Shown: positions 16,646 through 24,800, counted from the stretch's first letter. The stretch is DNA of 64,000 nucleotides from Salinimicrobium sp049680855 (GCF_049680855.1 NZ_JBMPGS010000001.1:620001-684000); one strand, 5' to 3'. Notes: generated from the letters alone by a model not told the origin. Program-made: numbers and translations.

Positions 16646-17392
16646 ATGAAAAAACCAATTATTAAAGTGCAGCAAAAAGCGTTTGCACCAAATGGAACAG
16701 ACAATTCCCGTCGACAATTCCTTAAGATGGGAAGTATAGCGGTAGTAGGATCGGGGCTTTTGCTTTCTTGCAGTAGTGATGACGATTTCACAGACCCTGT
16801 TGATCCTGATATGAAATTCGATCTTGGAAGTGGGGATGTGGGAATATTGAATTATGCATACGCTCTGGAACAGCTTGAAGCGGCATTTTACACCAAAGTC
16901 TTAGATGGAACTTATTGGGCTAGTGCCATTTCCGAAGAAAAATTAATCCTCGAAGACCTGTACAATCATGAGGTAATTCACCGTGATTTTTTTAAGGCCG
17001 CAATTACCCGAGCTGTTAATGGAGACACAAGTCAGGTTTTGCCGGAATTGGAATTTGATTTTTCATCAGTCAATTTCGGGGACAGATCTTCAGTTTTAGG
17101 AACAGCAAGAGTATTGGAAGATACGGGCGTAGCGGCTTATAATGGAGCAGGAAGTTTGCTTCAAACTCCAGATTATTTGGTGATCGCGGGTAAAATTGTC
17201 TCTGTTGAGGCCCGGCACGCTGCAGCTATCAGATCTATATTCTTGGATGATCCCAAAGCTTTTGCCGGTGATGATGTTGTAGATGAAAACGGACTGGATG
17301 TTGCCCAATCACCTTCAGAAATTTTAAAGGCAGTTGGTCAAACGGGATTCGTGAAAACAGAATTTACGGCCAATCAGTTACCAACCGGATAA
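16646..17392 (+). CDS. Tat-exported ferritin-like lipoprotein
   Basis: This 248-residue protein has a twin-arginine motif, SRRQFLKMG (21-29), then a hydrophobic segment ending LLLSC at residue 42 and an acidic SSDDD. This combines a Tat signal, a lipobox cysteine and the Asp-rich +2 region that in Bacteroidota directs lipoproteins to the cell surface. The mature part is a four-helix ferritin-like domain (Ferritin_2 type). Candidate metal ligands are ALEQLEAAFY (75-81), NHEVIHRDFF (107-116), ARVLEDTGVAAY (154-165) and SVEARHAA (186-193), giving the E...ExxH pattern twice. A diiron or similar centre loaded in the cytoplasm would explain the use of Tat. It is followed after 28 bases by a second ferritin-like gene and then tatA and tatC. 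Confidence 0.85.
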   Translation: MKKPIIKVQQKAFAPNGTDNSRRQFLKMGSIAVVGSGLLLSCSSDDDFTDPVDPDMKFDLGSGDVGILNYAYALEQLEAAFYTKVLDGTYWASAISEEKLILEDLYNHEVIHRDFFKAAITRAVNGDTSQVLPELEFDFSSVNFGDRSSVLGTARVLEDTGVAAYNGAGSLLQTPDYLVIAGKIVSVEARHAAAIRSIFLDDPKAFAGDDVVDENGLDVAQSPSEILKAVGQTGFVKTEFTANQLPTG

Positions 17393-17420
17393 TCAAATTT
17401 TTAACTATATACAAAATATT

Positions 17421-18260
17421 ATGAATATTATAAAATTTTTAGACGAATTCACATCAGAGAACCTTTTGAATAAAACTTCTTCAAGAAGAGATGCTTTTGG
17501 CACTTTTGGTTCTTTAGGAAAGAAAGCTGCGCTAGCCGCAATTCCTTTTGGTTTAGCTGCTTCCTCTGGTAAAGCTTATGCTGCACAGGATCAAAATGCA
17601 GCCATTGGAGCTTTACAATTAGCACTGACCCTGGAATATTTGGAAGCAGAATTTTATATTAAAGCTTTGGAATCTGGAGTTTTGCCAGGAGGAGGTAGGG
17701 CAGAAGCTGTTTATCAGCAAATTTCAAAACATGAATCTGCTCATGTAGCATTTTTGAAATCTGGGCTGGGGGAAAATTCAATTGAATCCCCGGAATTTGA
17801 TTTTACCGCAGGAGGGACATTTGATCCTTTTAATGAAAAAGGAACCGGTCAGGAAGTGGCTTACGCACAACTTCTAGCCCTGGCCCAGGCTTTTGAAGAT
17901 ACTGGTGTAAGAGCATACAAAGGACAGGCAGGAAATTTAATGGGAACACAATTCTTAACCCCGGCTTTGCAGATCCATTCTGTAGAAGCTCGTCATGCCT
18001 CTGAAATTAGGAGATTAAGAGCAGATGTTATGGGATCCAGCTTGGATCAAAATGCCCTAGGTTGGATAACTCTTAATAACAGAGGACCAGGAATGCCTGA
18101 AGCAACCCAGCCTGTGTACAATGGAGAAGAGAATGTAACCCAGGGAGGGGTAAACCTTGTTAATGCAACCGATTTTGATGCTGTAGCTGTATCACAATCT
18201 TTTGATGAACCCATGAGTGGTGAAACTGCTTCTACTATTGCAGGCTTATTTATTGCATAG
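17421..18260 (+). CDS. Tat-exported ferritin-like protein (soluble)
   Basis: This 279-residue protein has twin arginines at 22-23 (SSRRDAFGTFGSLGKK), followed by an Ala-rich hydrophobic segment and an AYA-like cleavage site near residue 54. There is no lipobox, so it should be a soluble periplasmic partner of the upstream lipoprotein. The ferritin-like helices carry ALTLEYLEAEFY (68-79), KHESAHVAFL (103-112), AFEDTGVRAYKG (158-168) and SVEARHASEI (187-196), matching the upstream protein's ligand order. The C-terminal 80 residues are Asn/Gly-rich and unrecognised. A fragment homologous to residues 174-194 recurs as a relic at 20011-20073. Confidence 0.85.
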   Translation: MNIIKFLDEFTSENLLNKTSSRRDAFGTFGSLGKKAALAAIPFGLAASSGKAYAAQDQNAAIGALQLALTLEYLEAEFYIKALESGVLPGGGRAEAVYQQISKHESAHVAFLKSGLGENSIESPEFDFTAGGTFDPFNEKGTGQEVAYAQLLALAQAFEDTGVRAYKGQAGNLMGTQFLTPALQIHSVEARHASEIRRLRADVMGSSLDQNALGWITLNNRGPGMPEATQPVYNGEENVTQGGVNLVNATDFDAVAVSQSFDEPMSGETASTIAGLFIA

Positions 18261-18279
18261 CGTTCTATTCTTGGAAATT

Positions 18280-18320
18280 AGAAAAGATTGGCGAGAATAT
18301 TCGCCGTCTTTTCTCTTTTT
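18280..18320 (+). terminator. Terminator after the ferritin-like pair
   Basis: AGAAAAGA..GGCGA (18280-18294) pairs with TCGCC.TCTTTTCT (18301-18314), with a 6-base loop, followed by TTTTT. The Tat genes downstream probably have their own promoter or depend on read-through. Confidence 0.75.
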
Positions 18321-18372
18321 AAAGTTGAGAATCTGCATCGACTAAATTAACAGAATAATTAAAAAAAAAATT

Positions 18373-18570
18373 ATGGATACTCTATTTATCCCTTTAATGA
18401 TTGGTACGACCCAAATTATTATGATCGTTATTGTTGTGCTTCTTCTCTTTGGCGGGAAAAAAATTCCCGAACTAATGAAAGGTTTGGGCAGCGGGATTAA
18501 AGAATTTAAAAATGCTTCGGATGACAAGGATTCACCAGAAGAATCAATCTCAAAAAAGAATGAAGCTTAA
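18373..18570 (+). CDS. tatA: Twin-arginine translocase subunit TatA/TatE
   Basis: This 65-residue protein has an N-terminal transmembrane helix (QIIMIVIVVLLLFGGKK, about residues 14-30), the FGGKKIPELMKGLGSGIKEF hinge and amphipathic helix diagnostic of TatA, and a short charged tail. TatA oligomerises to form or destabilise the membrane path for folded Tat substrates. It is the first of two TatA-like genes flanking tatC, directly downstream of two genes for Tat substrates. Confidence 0.94.
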   Translation: MDTLFIPLMIGTTQIIMIVIVVLLLFGGKKIPELMKGLGSGIKEFKNASDDKDSPEESISKKNEA

Positions 18571-18704
18571 TCAATATCTGTTGATTATTTGAACCAATAG
18601 ATTAGAAAATGCTCGTCTTAGAAGCATTAGAATATGGGAACTATACTATTGGGAAAACTACGACGGCAAGTTGGCTGTAAGGATGCTAATATAAATTTTT
18701 TTTA

Positions 18705-19541
18705 ATGGGGAATTATACTGAGAATACGCAGGAGATGTCTTTTTTAGATCACCTGGAGGAATTGCGCTGGCATTTGGTTAGAGCCACTTTGGCTGTATTT
18801 ATTGCTGGATTTGTTGCATTCCTGGCAAAAAATTTCATTTTTGATGTACTGCTCTTTGGCCCCAGTAATATTGATTTTTTTACTTATGAGATATTATGCA
18901 GGCTCACTACTGCAATAGGATTTGAAGGAGGCTTTTGTTTTCAGGGAGAAATGCCTTTCAGTATACAAAGTCGTACAATGGGCGGGCAATTTTCAGCACA
19001 TATCTGGACGTCTATTACAGCGGGTTTCATTATTGCTTTTCCTTATATTATCTATGAGTTTTGGAAATTTGTTTCTCCGGCAATGCAGCATCACGAGCGT
19101 AATTCTGCCCGCGGTTTTATCTTCATTTCCTCAATGCTCTTTTTCCTGGGTGTGCTTTTTGGCTATTATCTTATTACACCACTTTCCATAAATTTTTTGG
19201 GTAGATATCAGGTGAGTGGACAGGTGCTTAATGAATTTGACATTGACAGTTATATTGGTTTGGTGAGATCTTCAGTAGTCGCTAGCGGACTCATCTTTGA
19301 ATTGCCCATTATTATTTACTTTCTCACAAAAATTGGAATTGTCACCCCTGCCTCTTTGAAGAAATATAGAAAATTTGCTCTTGTAGGGGTTTTAATTCTT
19401 TCTGCTATAATTACGCCGCCAGATATTCTGAGTCAGGTGATAGTAGCAATACCTGTACTCGTCCTGTATGAGATAAGCATTGTTATTGCCAGAATTGTAA
19501 CTAGAAACGAGGAAAACGTTTCTCCAGGAAAACAACCGTAA
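18705..19541 (+). CDS. tatC: Twin-arginine translocase subunit TatC
   Basis: This 278-residue polytopic protein reads signal peptides in the Tat pathway. The N-terminal MSFLDHLEELRWHLVRA is the conserved cytoplasmic motif (HLxELRxRL type). The middle FPYIIYEFWKFVSPAM is the TatC signature around the second helix. Six hydrophobic segments can be placed. A loop between helices 1 and 2 (about residues 50-85) is longer than in E. coli, as in other Bacteroidota. It is preceded by tatA (134-base gap) and followed by a second TatA-like gene. Confidence 0.95.
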   Translation: MGNYTENTQEMSFLDHLEELRWHLVRATLAVFIAGFVAFLAKNFIFDVLLFGPSNIDFFTYEILCRLTTAIGFEGGFCFQGEMPFSIQSRTMGGQFSAHIWTSITAGFIIAFPYIIYEFWKFVSPAMQHHERNSARGFIFISSMLFFLGVLFGYYLITPLSINFLGRYQVSGQVLNEFDIDSYIGLVRSSVVASGLIFELPIIIYFLTKIGIVTPASLKKYRKFALVGVLILSAIITPPDILSQVIVAIPVLVLYEISIVIARIVTRNEENVSPGKQP

Positions 19542-19629
19542 ATGACAGAATTTTTTTAGTCTGTTTTTCTGTGTCTGCTCTTCTGCACTTGCTCCATTTC
19601 AATTTAGTATTAATTCATAAATCTTTTAT

Positions 19630-19911
19630 ATGACAACACTTCCTTTATTTCTTAGCGGTCCCGAAATAGCCTTCATTTTTTTCATTTTAATAATGGTTTT
19701 TGGTGCCGATAAAATTCCTGACCTTGCCAAAGGTCTTGGAAAAGGATTGCGAGGTATAAAAAATGCTACCAACGATATTAAAAGTGAGGTAATGAGTAAT
19801 GTTAATGAGCAAATGAAGGAGACGGGTGGAGTAAAGGAAAATATTCAAAAACAAGTTGACGAGACTAAGGAGGAAATCAAGGGAATAACCAATTCCATAA
19901 ACAGCAAGTAA
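19630..19911 (+). CDS. Second TatA-family subunit (TatA/TatB-like)
   Basis: This 93-residue protein has an N-terminal helix (EIAFIFFILIMVFGADKI), then PDLAKGLGKGLRGIKNATND, the TatA/B amphipathic helix, and a longer charged, coiled-coil-prone tail (NEQMKETGGVKENIQKQVDE). The tail is longer than in the 65-residue TatA upstream, so it may play the TatB role next to TatC. Sequence alone does not decide this: Bacteroidota often have two TatA-type proteins and no typical TatB. It closes the tat cluster. Confidence 0.88.
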   Translation: MTTLPLFLSGPEIAFIFFILIMVFGADKIPDLAKGLGKGLRGIKNATNDIKSEVMSNVNEQMKETGGVKENIQKQVDETKEEIKGITNSINSK

Positions 19912-20010
19912 CATTTTACACCCTCTAATACTTGTCTTGAAAGTAGCCTCATATTTAATGTAATCCTTTACCTTTGTATAAGAGATGGTTTCTATCCTAC
20001 GCGTCTATTC

Positions 20011-20073
20011 ATGGGAAGACCATTCTTGCCCCGGGCTTTGAAGATCCATTCTTTAGGAGCTCGGAATGCCTCT
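20011..20073 (+). pseudogene. Relic of a third ferritin-like gene
   Basis: These 63 bases align without gaps to 17940-18002 of the second ferritin-like gene, with 53 identical positions (10 mismatches). They cover the region coding for the metal-ligand helix (SVEARHAS). The copy lies in a 388-base spacer between the second tatA and the sigma factor gene; no flanking homology continues and the frame is not open over a useful length. A TACCTTTG promoter-like word at 19969-19976 precedes it. It is probably the remains of a tandem duplicate; the rest of the spacer (19912-20299) shows no gene. Confidence 0.7.
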
Positions 20074-20299
20074 TTACTATTGCAGATATTATTTTATGGC
20101 TTCTTGATTCCATATAATGGTTTAAATGAAAAAATCGGCTAAAGGTAAAATTTAGGCGATTTCTTTTTTTACCAGGTTCTTATAATCATGAATAATTTTA
20201 AGGATAATGACGATAAGATGTGAAACATTTTTATCTATTCTTTCAGGATGATGTTGATCGTAATTATTATTTTTTAAATTTAGATCATAATTCTATTCA

Positions 20300-20830
20300 A
20301 TGCAACAAGACCAATTAATAGCTGAACTTCAGTTAGGTAACGAAAAGGCTTTTGAACGTATCTATGAACTCTATTCAGAGAGTATCTATGGTATCATATA
20401 TAGCATAATTCATGATGAAAAGATCTCTGAGGAAATTCTACAGGATGTATTCTTGAAAATATGGAACAATGCCTCGTCTTATAATTCAGACAAAGGACGA
20501 TTTTTTACCTGGATTTTAAATATTGCAAGAAATGCCTCTATTGATAAAAGGAGATCCAAAGACTTCAAAGATATAGGATTAAACGTGAAGAGTGATAATT
20601 TCGTAGATATCTTGGAAGCCAGGAGTAATACTTCAGGAAAAATAGATGCTATTGGATTGCAGAAGTATATAGATATACTTGAACCTATCTGCAAAAAATT
20701 AATTGATCTTTTATTCTTTCAAGGTTTCACACAGAAAGAAAGTGCAGAAAAACTTCAAATTCCATTAGGAACTGTAAAAACCAAAAACAGGATTTGTATT
20801 GACAACTTAAGATCTAGTGTAATAAGATAA
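20300..20830 (+). CDS. ECF-type RNA polymerase sigma factor
   Basis: This 176-residue sigma-70 family protein has region 2 at about residues 15-85 (AFERIYELYSESIYGIIYSI ... DVFLKIW ... RFFTWILNIARN) and region 4 near the C-terminus (FFQGFTQKESAEKLQIPLGTVKTK), a clean helix-turn-helix for the -35 element. The linker and length fit SigK-like ECF groups that are paired with an RskA-type anti-sigma factor. Its stop overlaps the anti-sigma start (TAATG), so the two proteins are made in a fixed ratio. Its location downstream of the Tat/ferritin-like genes makes them its likely targets; this is inference. Confidence 0.92.
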   Translation: MQQDQLIAELQLGNEKAFERIYELYSESIYGIIYSIIHDEKISEEILQDVFLKIWNNASSYNSDKGRFFTWILNIARNASIDKRRSKDFKDIGLNVKSDNFVDILEARSNTSGKIDAIGLQKYIDILEPICKKLIDLLFFQGFTQKESAEKLQIPLGTVKTKNRICIDNLRSSVIR

Positions 20831-21621
20831 TGGATATAAAAGAGTACATATCATCCGGAATTTTGGAATTATACGTTTACGGTGCACTATCGGAATCTGA
20901 AAGTGCCGAAGTGACCAGAATGCTTAAGGAGTACCCTGAAGTAAGAGCAGAGGTAGAAGAAATAGAAGAAGCATTAATAACTTTGTCAAGTGCTACGGCA
21001 CCTTCTAATCCGGCATTTTTACTGGAATCTATAAAAGAAAAACTTTCAAAAAGAATCAAAACGGTACCGGTAGAACGAAGACGAAACAATTGGTCGGCAT
21101 ACTTGGGATGGGCAGCCAGTATAGTCTTTTTAGTTGGGCTATTCCTGATGTTTGATAAAAATCGGGAACTACAGGAATCCCTGCAGGCCTTACAGCTGGA
21201 AAACTCACAACTAGAGACAGAAATTGCAGAGGCAAGGAATGATACTGAAAAAACACGTGAGCTTTTAAGTGCATTGAGGGATAGGAATATTATAAAAGTT
21301 CCACTCCATGGCCAGGAATTTGCTCCGCAAGCTTATGCCACTGCATATTGGGATAACGATGAAAATATAACTTATATAGATGGCAAAGATCTTCCTGAAC
21401 CTCCCAAAGGTATGGTTTATCAGGTATGGTCCTTGAAAATGAATCCGCTTATTCCAAGCAGTATAGGATTATTGGATGAGTTTGAAAGGGACGAGAACAA
21501 GATCTTTAAACTTGAAAACCCAAATCTTTCCGAAGGATTTGCGATCACACTCGAAACCGCAGGAGGAAGCGAAAAACCTACGCTGGAAAGATTGTATACC
21601 TTAGGTCCCGTATCCTCATAG
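20830..21621 (+). CDS. Membrane anti-sigma factor, RskA type
   Basis: This 263-residue protein has an N-terminal cytoplasmic anti-sigma domain (about 1-80, with LELYVYGALSESESAEV typical of the zinc-less class), one transmembrane helix at about 91-108 (YLGWAASIVFLVGLFLMF), a coiled-coil at 111-150, and a periplasmic RskA C-terminal domain at about 165-262 (ENITYIDGKDLPEPPKGMVY ... YQVWSLK). It should hold the coupled ECF sigma factor until a periplasmic signal inactivates it. The start overlaps the sigma stop by one base. No HxxxCxxC zinc motif is present, so simple thiol sensing by the N-terminal domain is not indicated. Confidence 0.9.
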   Translation: MDIKEYISSGILELYVYGALSESESAEVTRMLKEYPEVRAEVEEIEEALITLSSATAPSNPAFLLESIKEKLSKRIKTVPVERRRNNWSAYLGWAASIVFLVGLFLMFDKNRELQESLQALQLENSQLETEIAEARNDTEKTRELLSALRDRNIIKVPLHGQEFAPQAYATAYWDNDENITYIDGKDLPEPPKGMVYQVWSLKMNPLIPSSIGLLDEFERDENKIFKLENPNLSEGFAITLETAGGSEKPTLERLYTLGPVSS

Positions 21622-21818
21622 CTTTTTAAACTTATGGTGTCATCCAGGAAGTTTCTAGGCGATCCTTTTTGTTTGATATAGGTTTGACTGAAGCAGCTTT
21701 TACATTTTTCAGGGAAACTTTTTTCGGAAGCTTTACATTGGAGTCCCAGTGGTATGGAATTTTATCCTTGATATGTTTTGAACGAATTTAACTTTCCGCA
21801 TATCCTATTTTCACATTT

Positions 21819-21971
21819 TTGAGAAAAAAGCAGTTCACCCAATTGGTAAAGGCGCACAAGGGCCGGCTGAGTGTGGAAAGCAGCAAAGAAAATGGTACTG
21901 CTTTTGAAATCGTAATACCTAAATACAGAAACAAACCGGGAAAAACCAACGCCGTAGTCAATTTTGAATGA
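21819..21971 (+). pseudogene. C-terminal fragment of a sensor histidine kinase
   Basis: A 50-codon open fragment (first codon TTG) reads QLVKAHKGRLSVESSKENGT then AFEIVIP, which is the G2-box end of a HATPase_c domain. It lacks the phosphoacceptor H-box, the N box and the G1 box. It lies in the 489-base spacer between the anti-sigma and Lrp genes; the rest of the spacer (21622-21818 and 21972-22110) shows no gene. This is a relic of a deleted kinase. Confidence 0.7.
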
Positions 21972-22110
21972 CTTTTAGGTGCCATAAATCCTACTTATAG
22001 AATAATTAACGTGCTATAAAGGGCAGGAAAGAAATTTCTCTGCGTAGTTAAGGCTGAAAAATTAATATCTTAGTCTGAAAAAGAAGTTAAATAAATTCTT
22101 TATTAGATAC

Positions 22111-22554
22111 TTATAAATCTTTTTTAAGGTTTGAAAGGATTAGGTAAGTTGTGGGTTCTCCAAAAACAAGTAATTTGTCGATGAAACTCTGCAAATGAAG
22201 CTGATCCCGAAGCGCAACTTTTATATGGATGTTATGCTGCCCTGTAATCCTAAAGGCCTCCATCACTTCGGGACAGGAATTAATTTCAGAAATGGCACTC
22301 TGGAATTTTCCGCTGAAGATCTTTAGCATGATCACCACTTCCAGAGTATTTCCCATAAGAGATTGATCCAGTACCACACTATAAGCCCGAATTAAACCTA
22401 GGTCTTCCATTCTTTTGATTCTTTCCCTTACCGACGAGGCAGAGAGAAATATTTTCTTGCTTATTTCTGCAAAGGAGGCCCGGGAATTTTTTTTAAGTAA
22501 CTCCAAAATTTTCCTGTCGAGTTCGTCAGGCATTGATTCGTTGGTATTGTTCAT
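22111..22554 (-). CDS. Lrp/AsnC-family transcriptional regulator
   Basis: This 147-residue protein has an N-terminal winged helix-turn-helix (LDRKILELLKKNSRASFAEI ... ASSVRERIKRMEDLGLIRAY), followed by the RAM/ACT effector domain (about 70-145: VVIMLKIFSGKFQSAISEI ... VMEAFRITGQHNIHIKVALR), which binds an amino acid. It is transcribed divergently from a TauE/SafE exporter with a 99-base spacer, the usual arrangement for a local regulator of that exporter. Confidence 0.93.
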   Translation of the reverse strand: MNNTNESMPDELDRKILELLKKNSRASFAEISKKIFLSASSVRERIKRMEDLGLIRAYSVVLDQSLMGNTLEVVIMLKIFSGKFQSAISEINSCPEVMEAFRITGQHNIHIKVALRDQLHLQSFIDKLLVFGEPTTYLILSNLKKDL

Positions 22555-22627
22555 AAAAATCCGTTTTTCTATACAAAAATTATGCTTTTCACCCTTTAAT
22601 CATCTTCGTAGGAGCGAATGTAGCAAT

Positions 22628-22635
22628 TAATTTTG
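22628..22635 (+). promoter_or_regulatory. -7 element for the TauE/SafE gene
   Basis: TAATTTTG matches TAnnTTTG and lies 18 bases before the chosen ATG. A TTG start at 22633, seven codons upstream, would fall inside this element, which argues for the ATG at 22654. Confidence 0.5.
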
Positions 22636-22653
22636 CGGCTTATAAAAAAGTTT

Positions 22654-23370
22654 ATGGATCTGGAAATTCTTCTAATTCTCGGTATCGCTATTTTTTGTGG
22701 CTTTTTTGTGCAGACTCTGGTTGGCTTTGCCGGCTCGCTGGTTGCTCTGCCAATCCTGCTAATCGCAATTAAGTTGCCCGATGCCATAGCCTATGTCTCT
22801 ATTTTTTACCTATTTTCCAGTTCTTACCTGGTGAAAAAAGAATGGAAGAATATTAACAAAAACGTAATTCTGAAGTTAACATTTGCCTCAGTTATTGGAG
22901 TTGTTCTGGGGATCGTCGTGCTTACATGCAGTAAACCGGTAGTGCTTCAAAAGGCCCTGGGAGTTTTTATTCTTCTTTACATCGTTTACGCGCTTAGAGG
23001 CCAAAAAGAAATAAACACGAATAAAACAGTTAACTGGGTCCTGGGAGCTCTAGGCGGATTCTTTTCAGGAGTATTTTCTACGGGAGGACCCTTGTATGTT
23101 ATAAGCATTAAAAATACCGTAGAGGAGATAAAAGTCTTTCGTGCCACAATGATAGGCGTTCTTGCATTAGTAACCATAGTTCGAGTGCCGGCATTAGCCC
23201 TAAGCGGAACTCTCACCTTTCAACATGTCAAAACGAGCCTGATGATCCTTCCGATCTTTATCCTGGCGCAATATCTTGGCACATTACTGTTTCCTAAGAT
23301 CAACGAAGTTCTTTTTAAGAGACTTTTGCTGGTACTGCTTTTCTTCTCCGGAATTGGATTGATCGTTTGA
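22654..23370 (+). CDS. TauE/SafE-family anion exporter
   Basis: This 238-residue polytopic membrane protein, with about seven to eight hydrophobic helices, starts MDLEILLILGIAIFCGFFVQ. The two glycine-rich repeats typical of TauE/SafE are visible: FVQTLVGFAGSLVALPIL in the first half and GALGGFFSGVFSTGGPLYVI in the second. The family exports sulfite, sulfoacetate or related anions, and the substrate here is unknown. It is divergent from the Lrp-type gene. The downstream 23371-23570 stretch has no supported gene. Confidence 0.88.
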   Translation: MDLEILLILGIAIFCGFFVQTLVGFAGSLVALPILLIAIKLPDAIAYVSIFYLFSSSYLVKKEWKNINKNVILKLTFASVIGVVLGIVVLTCSKPVVLQKALGVFILLYIVYALRGQKEINTNKTVNWVLGALGGFFSGVFSTGGPLYVISIKNTVEEIKVFRATMIGVLALVTIVRVPALALSGTLTFQHVKTSLMILPIFILAQYLGTLLFPKINEVLFKRLLLVLLFFSGIGLIV

Positions 23371-23570
23371 TCCCCAGGGTTAACTCAAGTGAGCTTTCTT
23401 TCTGCATTGAATAAGAGAAACTACTTTTTTTAAAGAGAGATTTGCAAAATGAATTTTATGAAACGATTCCTTATGTGCACCATAATCATTTCTTTAATAC
23501 ACAAATCGTATTATCTGATACTGATTTATATCTTTTCCTGAAAATTCTTAAATGTTGTACCTGAGTAATA

Positions 23571-23597
23571 AAAAAGCCGGGAGAAATCCCGGCTTTT
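23571..23597 (-). terminator. Rho-independent terminator of tRNA-Leu
   Basis: An 11-base perfect stem (AAAAGCCGGGA at 23572-23582 with TCCCGGCTTTT at 23587-23597) closes a GAAA-type 4-base loop. On the minus strand a T-run follows, eight bases after the tRNA 3' end. Confidence 0.85.
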
Positions 23598-23604
23598 CCT
23601 TTAG

Positions 23605-23686
23605 TACCTTGGGCGGGAATCGAACCCGCACGTCCGAAGACACTGGATTTTGAATCCAGCGCGTCTACCAGTTCCGCCACCAAGGC
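23605..23686 (-). tRNA. tRNA-Leu (anticodon CAA)
   Basis: The 82-nt gene on the minus strand begins GCCTTGGTGGCGGAACTGG. The acceptor stem GCCTTGG pairs with CCAAGGT; the anticodon arm is CTGGA-TTCAAAA-TCCAG with CAA at positions 34-36, decoding UUG. The variable arm is long (class II), as expected for leucine, and the T-arm GTTCGATTC is present. The discriminator base is A, and CCA is not encoded. It is an isolated tRNA with its own terminator. Confidence 0.95.
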
Positions 23687-23749
23687 TTGAATAGGTCGGC
23701 AAAATTATAAAATATTTTTTATTCTTCATCGAATTTTACACATAATTAT

Positions 23750-23780
23750 CTTTAACACACGAAATAAATTTCTAAATTTG
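23750..23780 (+). promoter_or_regulatory. Promoter of prs
   Basis: TAAATTTG at 23773-23780 matches TAnnTTTG, with CTTTA at 23750-23754 about 19 bases upstream as a weak -33 element. The prs ATG is 49 bases downstream. Confidence 0.55.
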
Positions 23781-23829
23781 CAGCGTTTTAAAATGGAAAC
23801 ATTGCTAACCCTCAAATATTTAGTTTCTT

Positions 23830-24771
23830 ATGCCTGATGTGATTACCGAAGCAAAATTATTTGCTTGCAATCAAAGTACCGCACTGGCTAAAAAAATAGC
23901 CGAATCTTATGGAGCGCCATTGGGCAATGTTATTACATCTACCTATAGTGACGGGGAATTTCAACCCTCCTATGAAGAGTCTATAAGAGGTTCAAGAGTT
24001 TTTATTATTGGTTCCACCCATCCTTCTTCAGACAATCTAATGGAAATGTTGTTGATGCTTGACGCAGCAAAAAGAGCTTCGGCAAGGCATATTACAGCCG
24101 TCATTCCTTATTACGGTTGGGCAAGACAGGATAGAAAAGACAAGCCAAGAGTGCCAATTGCTGCAAAATTGATCGCAAAAATGCTGGAAACAGCGGGTGC
24201 AACAAGAATCATTACGATGGATTTGCATGCCGATCAAATCCAGGGGTTTTTTGAAAAACCGGTAGATCATTTATTTGCTTCTACTGTTTTCATGCCTTAT
24301 GTAAAGGGATTAGGGTTAGATAATCTTACCATCGCCTCGCCAGATATGGGTGGCTCTAAAAGAGCCTACGCCTATTCGAAGGCGCTGGAAAGTGATGTAG
24401 TGATTTGTTATAAGCAACGGGCTAAGGCAAATGTGATTTCCCACATGGAACTTATTGGGGATGTAACTAACAAAAATGTGGTTTTGGTAGATGATTTGGT
24501 AGATACCGCCGGAACGCTCACCAAAGCTGCAGACTTGATGATAGAAAGAGGTGCAAAAAGCGTACGTGCTATTTGTACACATCCCGTACTTTCTGGAGAC
24601 GCATACGATAAAGTGGAAAAGTCTAAGTTGCTGGAATTGATCGTAACAGATTCTATTCCACTAAGAGAAGAAAGCAGGAAAATCCGTGTAGTGAGTTGCG
24701 CAGATTTATTTGCGGATGTGATGAGCAGAGTTCATCAAAACCGCTCCATTAGCTCACAATTTATTATGTAA
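23830..24771 (+). CDS. prs: Ribose-phosphate pyrophosphokinase (PRPP synthetase)
   Basis: This 313-residue protein makes PRPP from ribose-5-phosphate and ATP for nucleotide, His and Trp synthesis. It carries the PRPP-binding loop VVLVDDLVDTAGTLTKAADL near residue 220, the catalytic YYGWARQDRK flexible loop near residue 97, and IITMDLHADQIQGFF near residue 130, all typical of class I enzymes. The allosteric region is of normal length. It leads the prs-rplY-pth-ribF-HTTM cluster and has a Bacteroidota promoter upstream. Confidence 0.97.
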   Translation: MPDVITEAKLFACNQSTALAKKIAESYGAPLGNVITSTYSDGEFQPSYEESIRGSRVFIIGSTHPSSDNLMEMLLMLDAAKRASARHITAVIPYYGWARQDRKDKPRVPIAAKLIAKMLETAGATRIITMDLHADQIQGFFEKPVDHLFASTVFMPYVKGLGLDNLTIASPDMGGSKRAYAYSKALESDVVICYKQRAKANVISHMELIGDVTNKNVVLVDDLVDTAGTLTKAADLMIERGAKSVRAICTHPVLSGDAYDKVEKSKLLELIVTDSIPLREESRKIRVVSCADLFADVMSRVHQNRSISSQFIM

Positions 24772-24800
24772 TCAATTTTTATTAACTATAATTTCATACA

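Noticed and set aside
23450..23542. 30-codon frame downstream of the TauE gene
   Set aside because: Too short, no conserved pattern, and no supporting promoter.
23486..23683. 65-codon minus-strand frame covering the tRNA
   Set aside because: It is a reading of the tRNA-Leu gene and its terminator, a common false frame.
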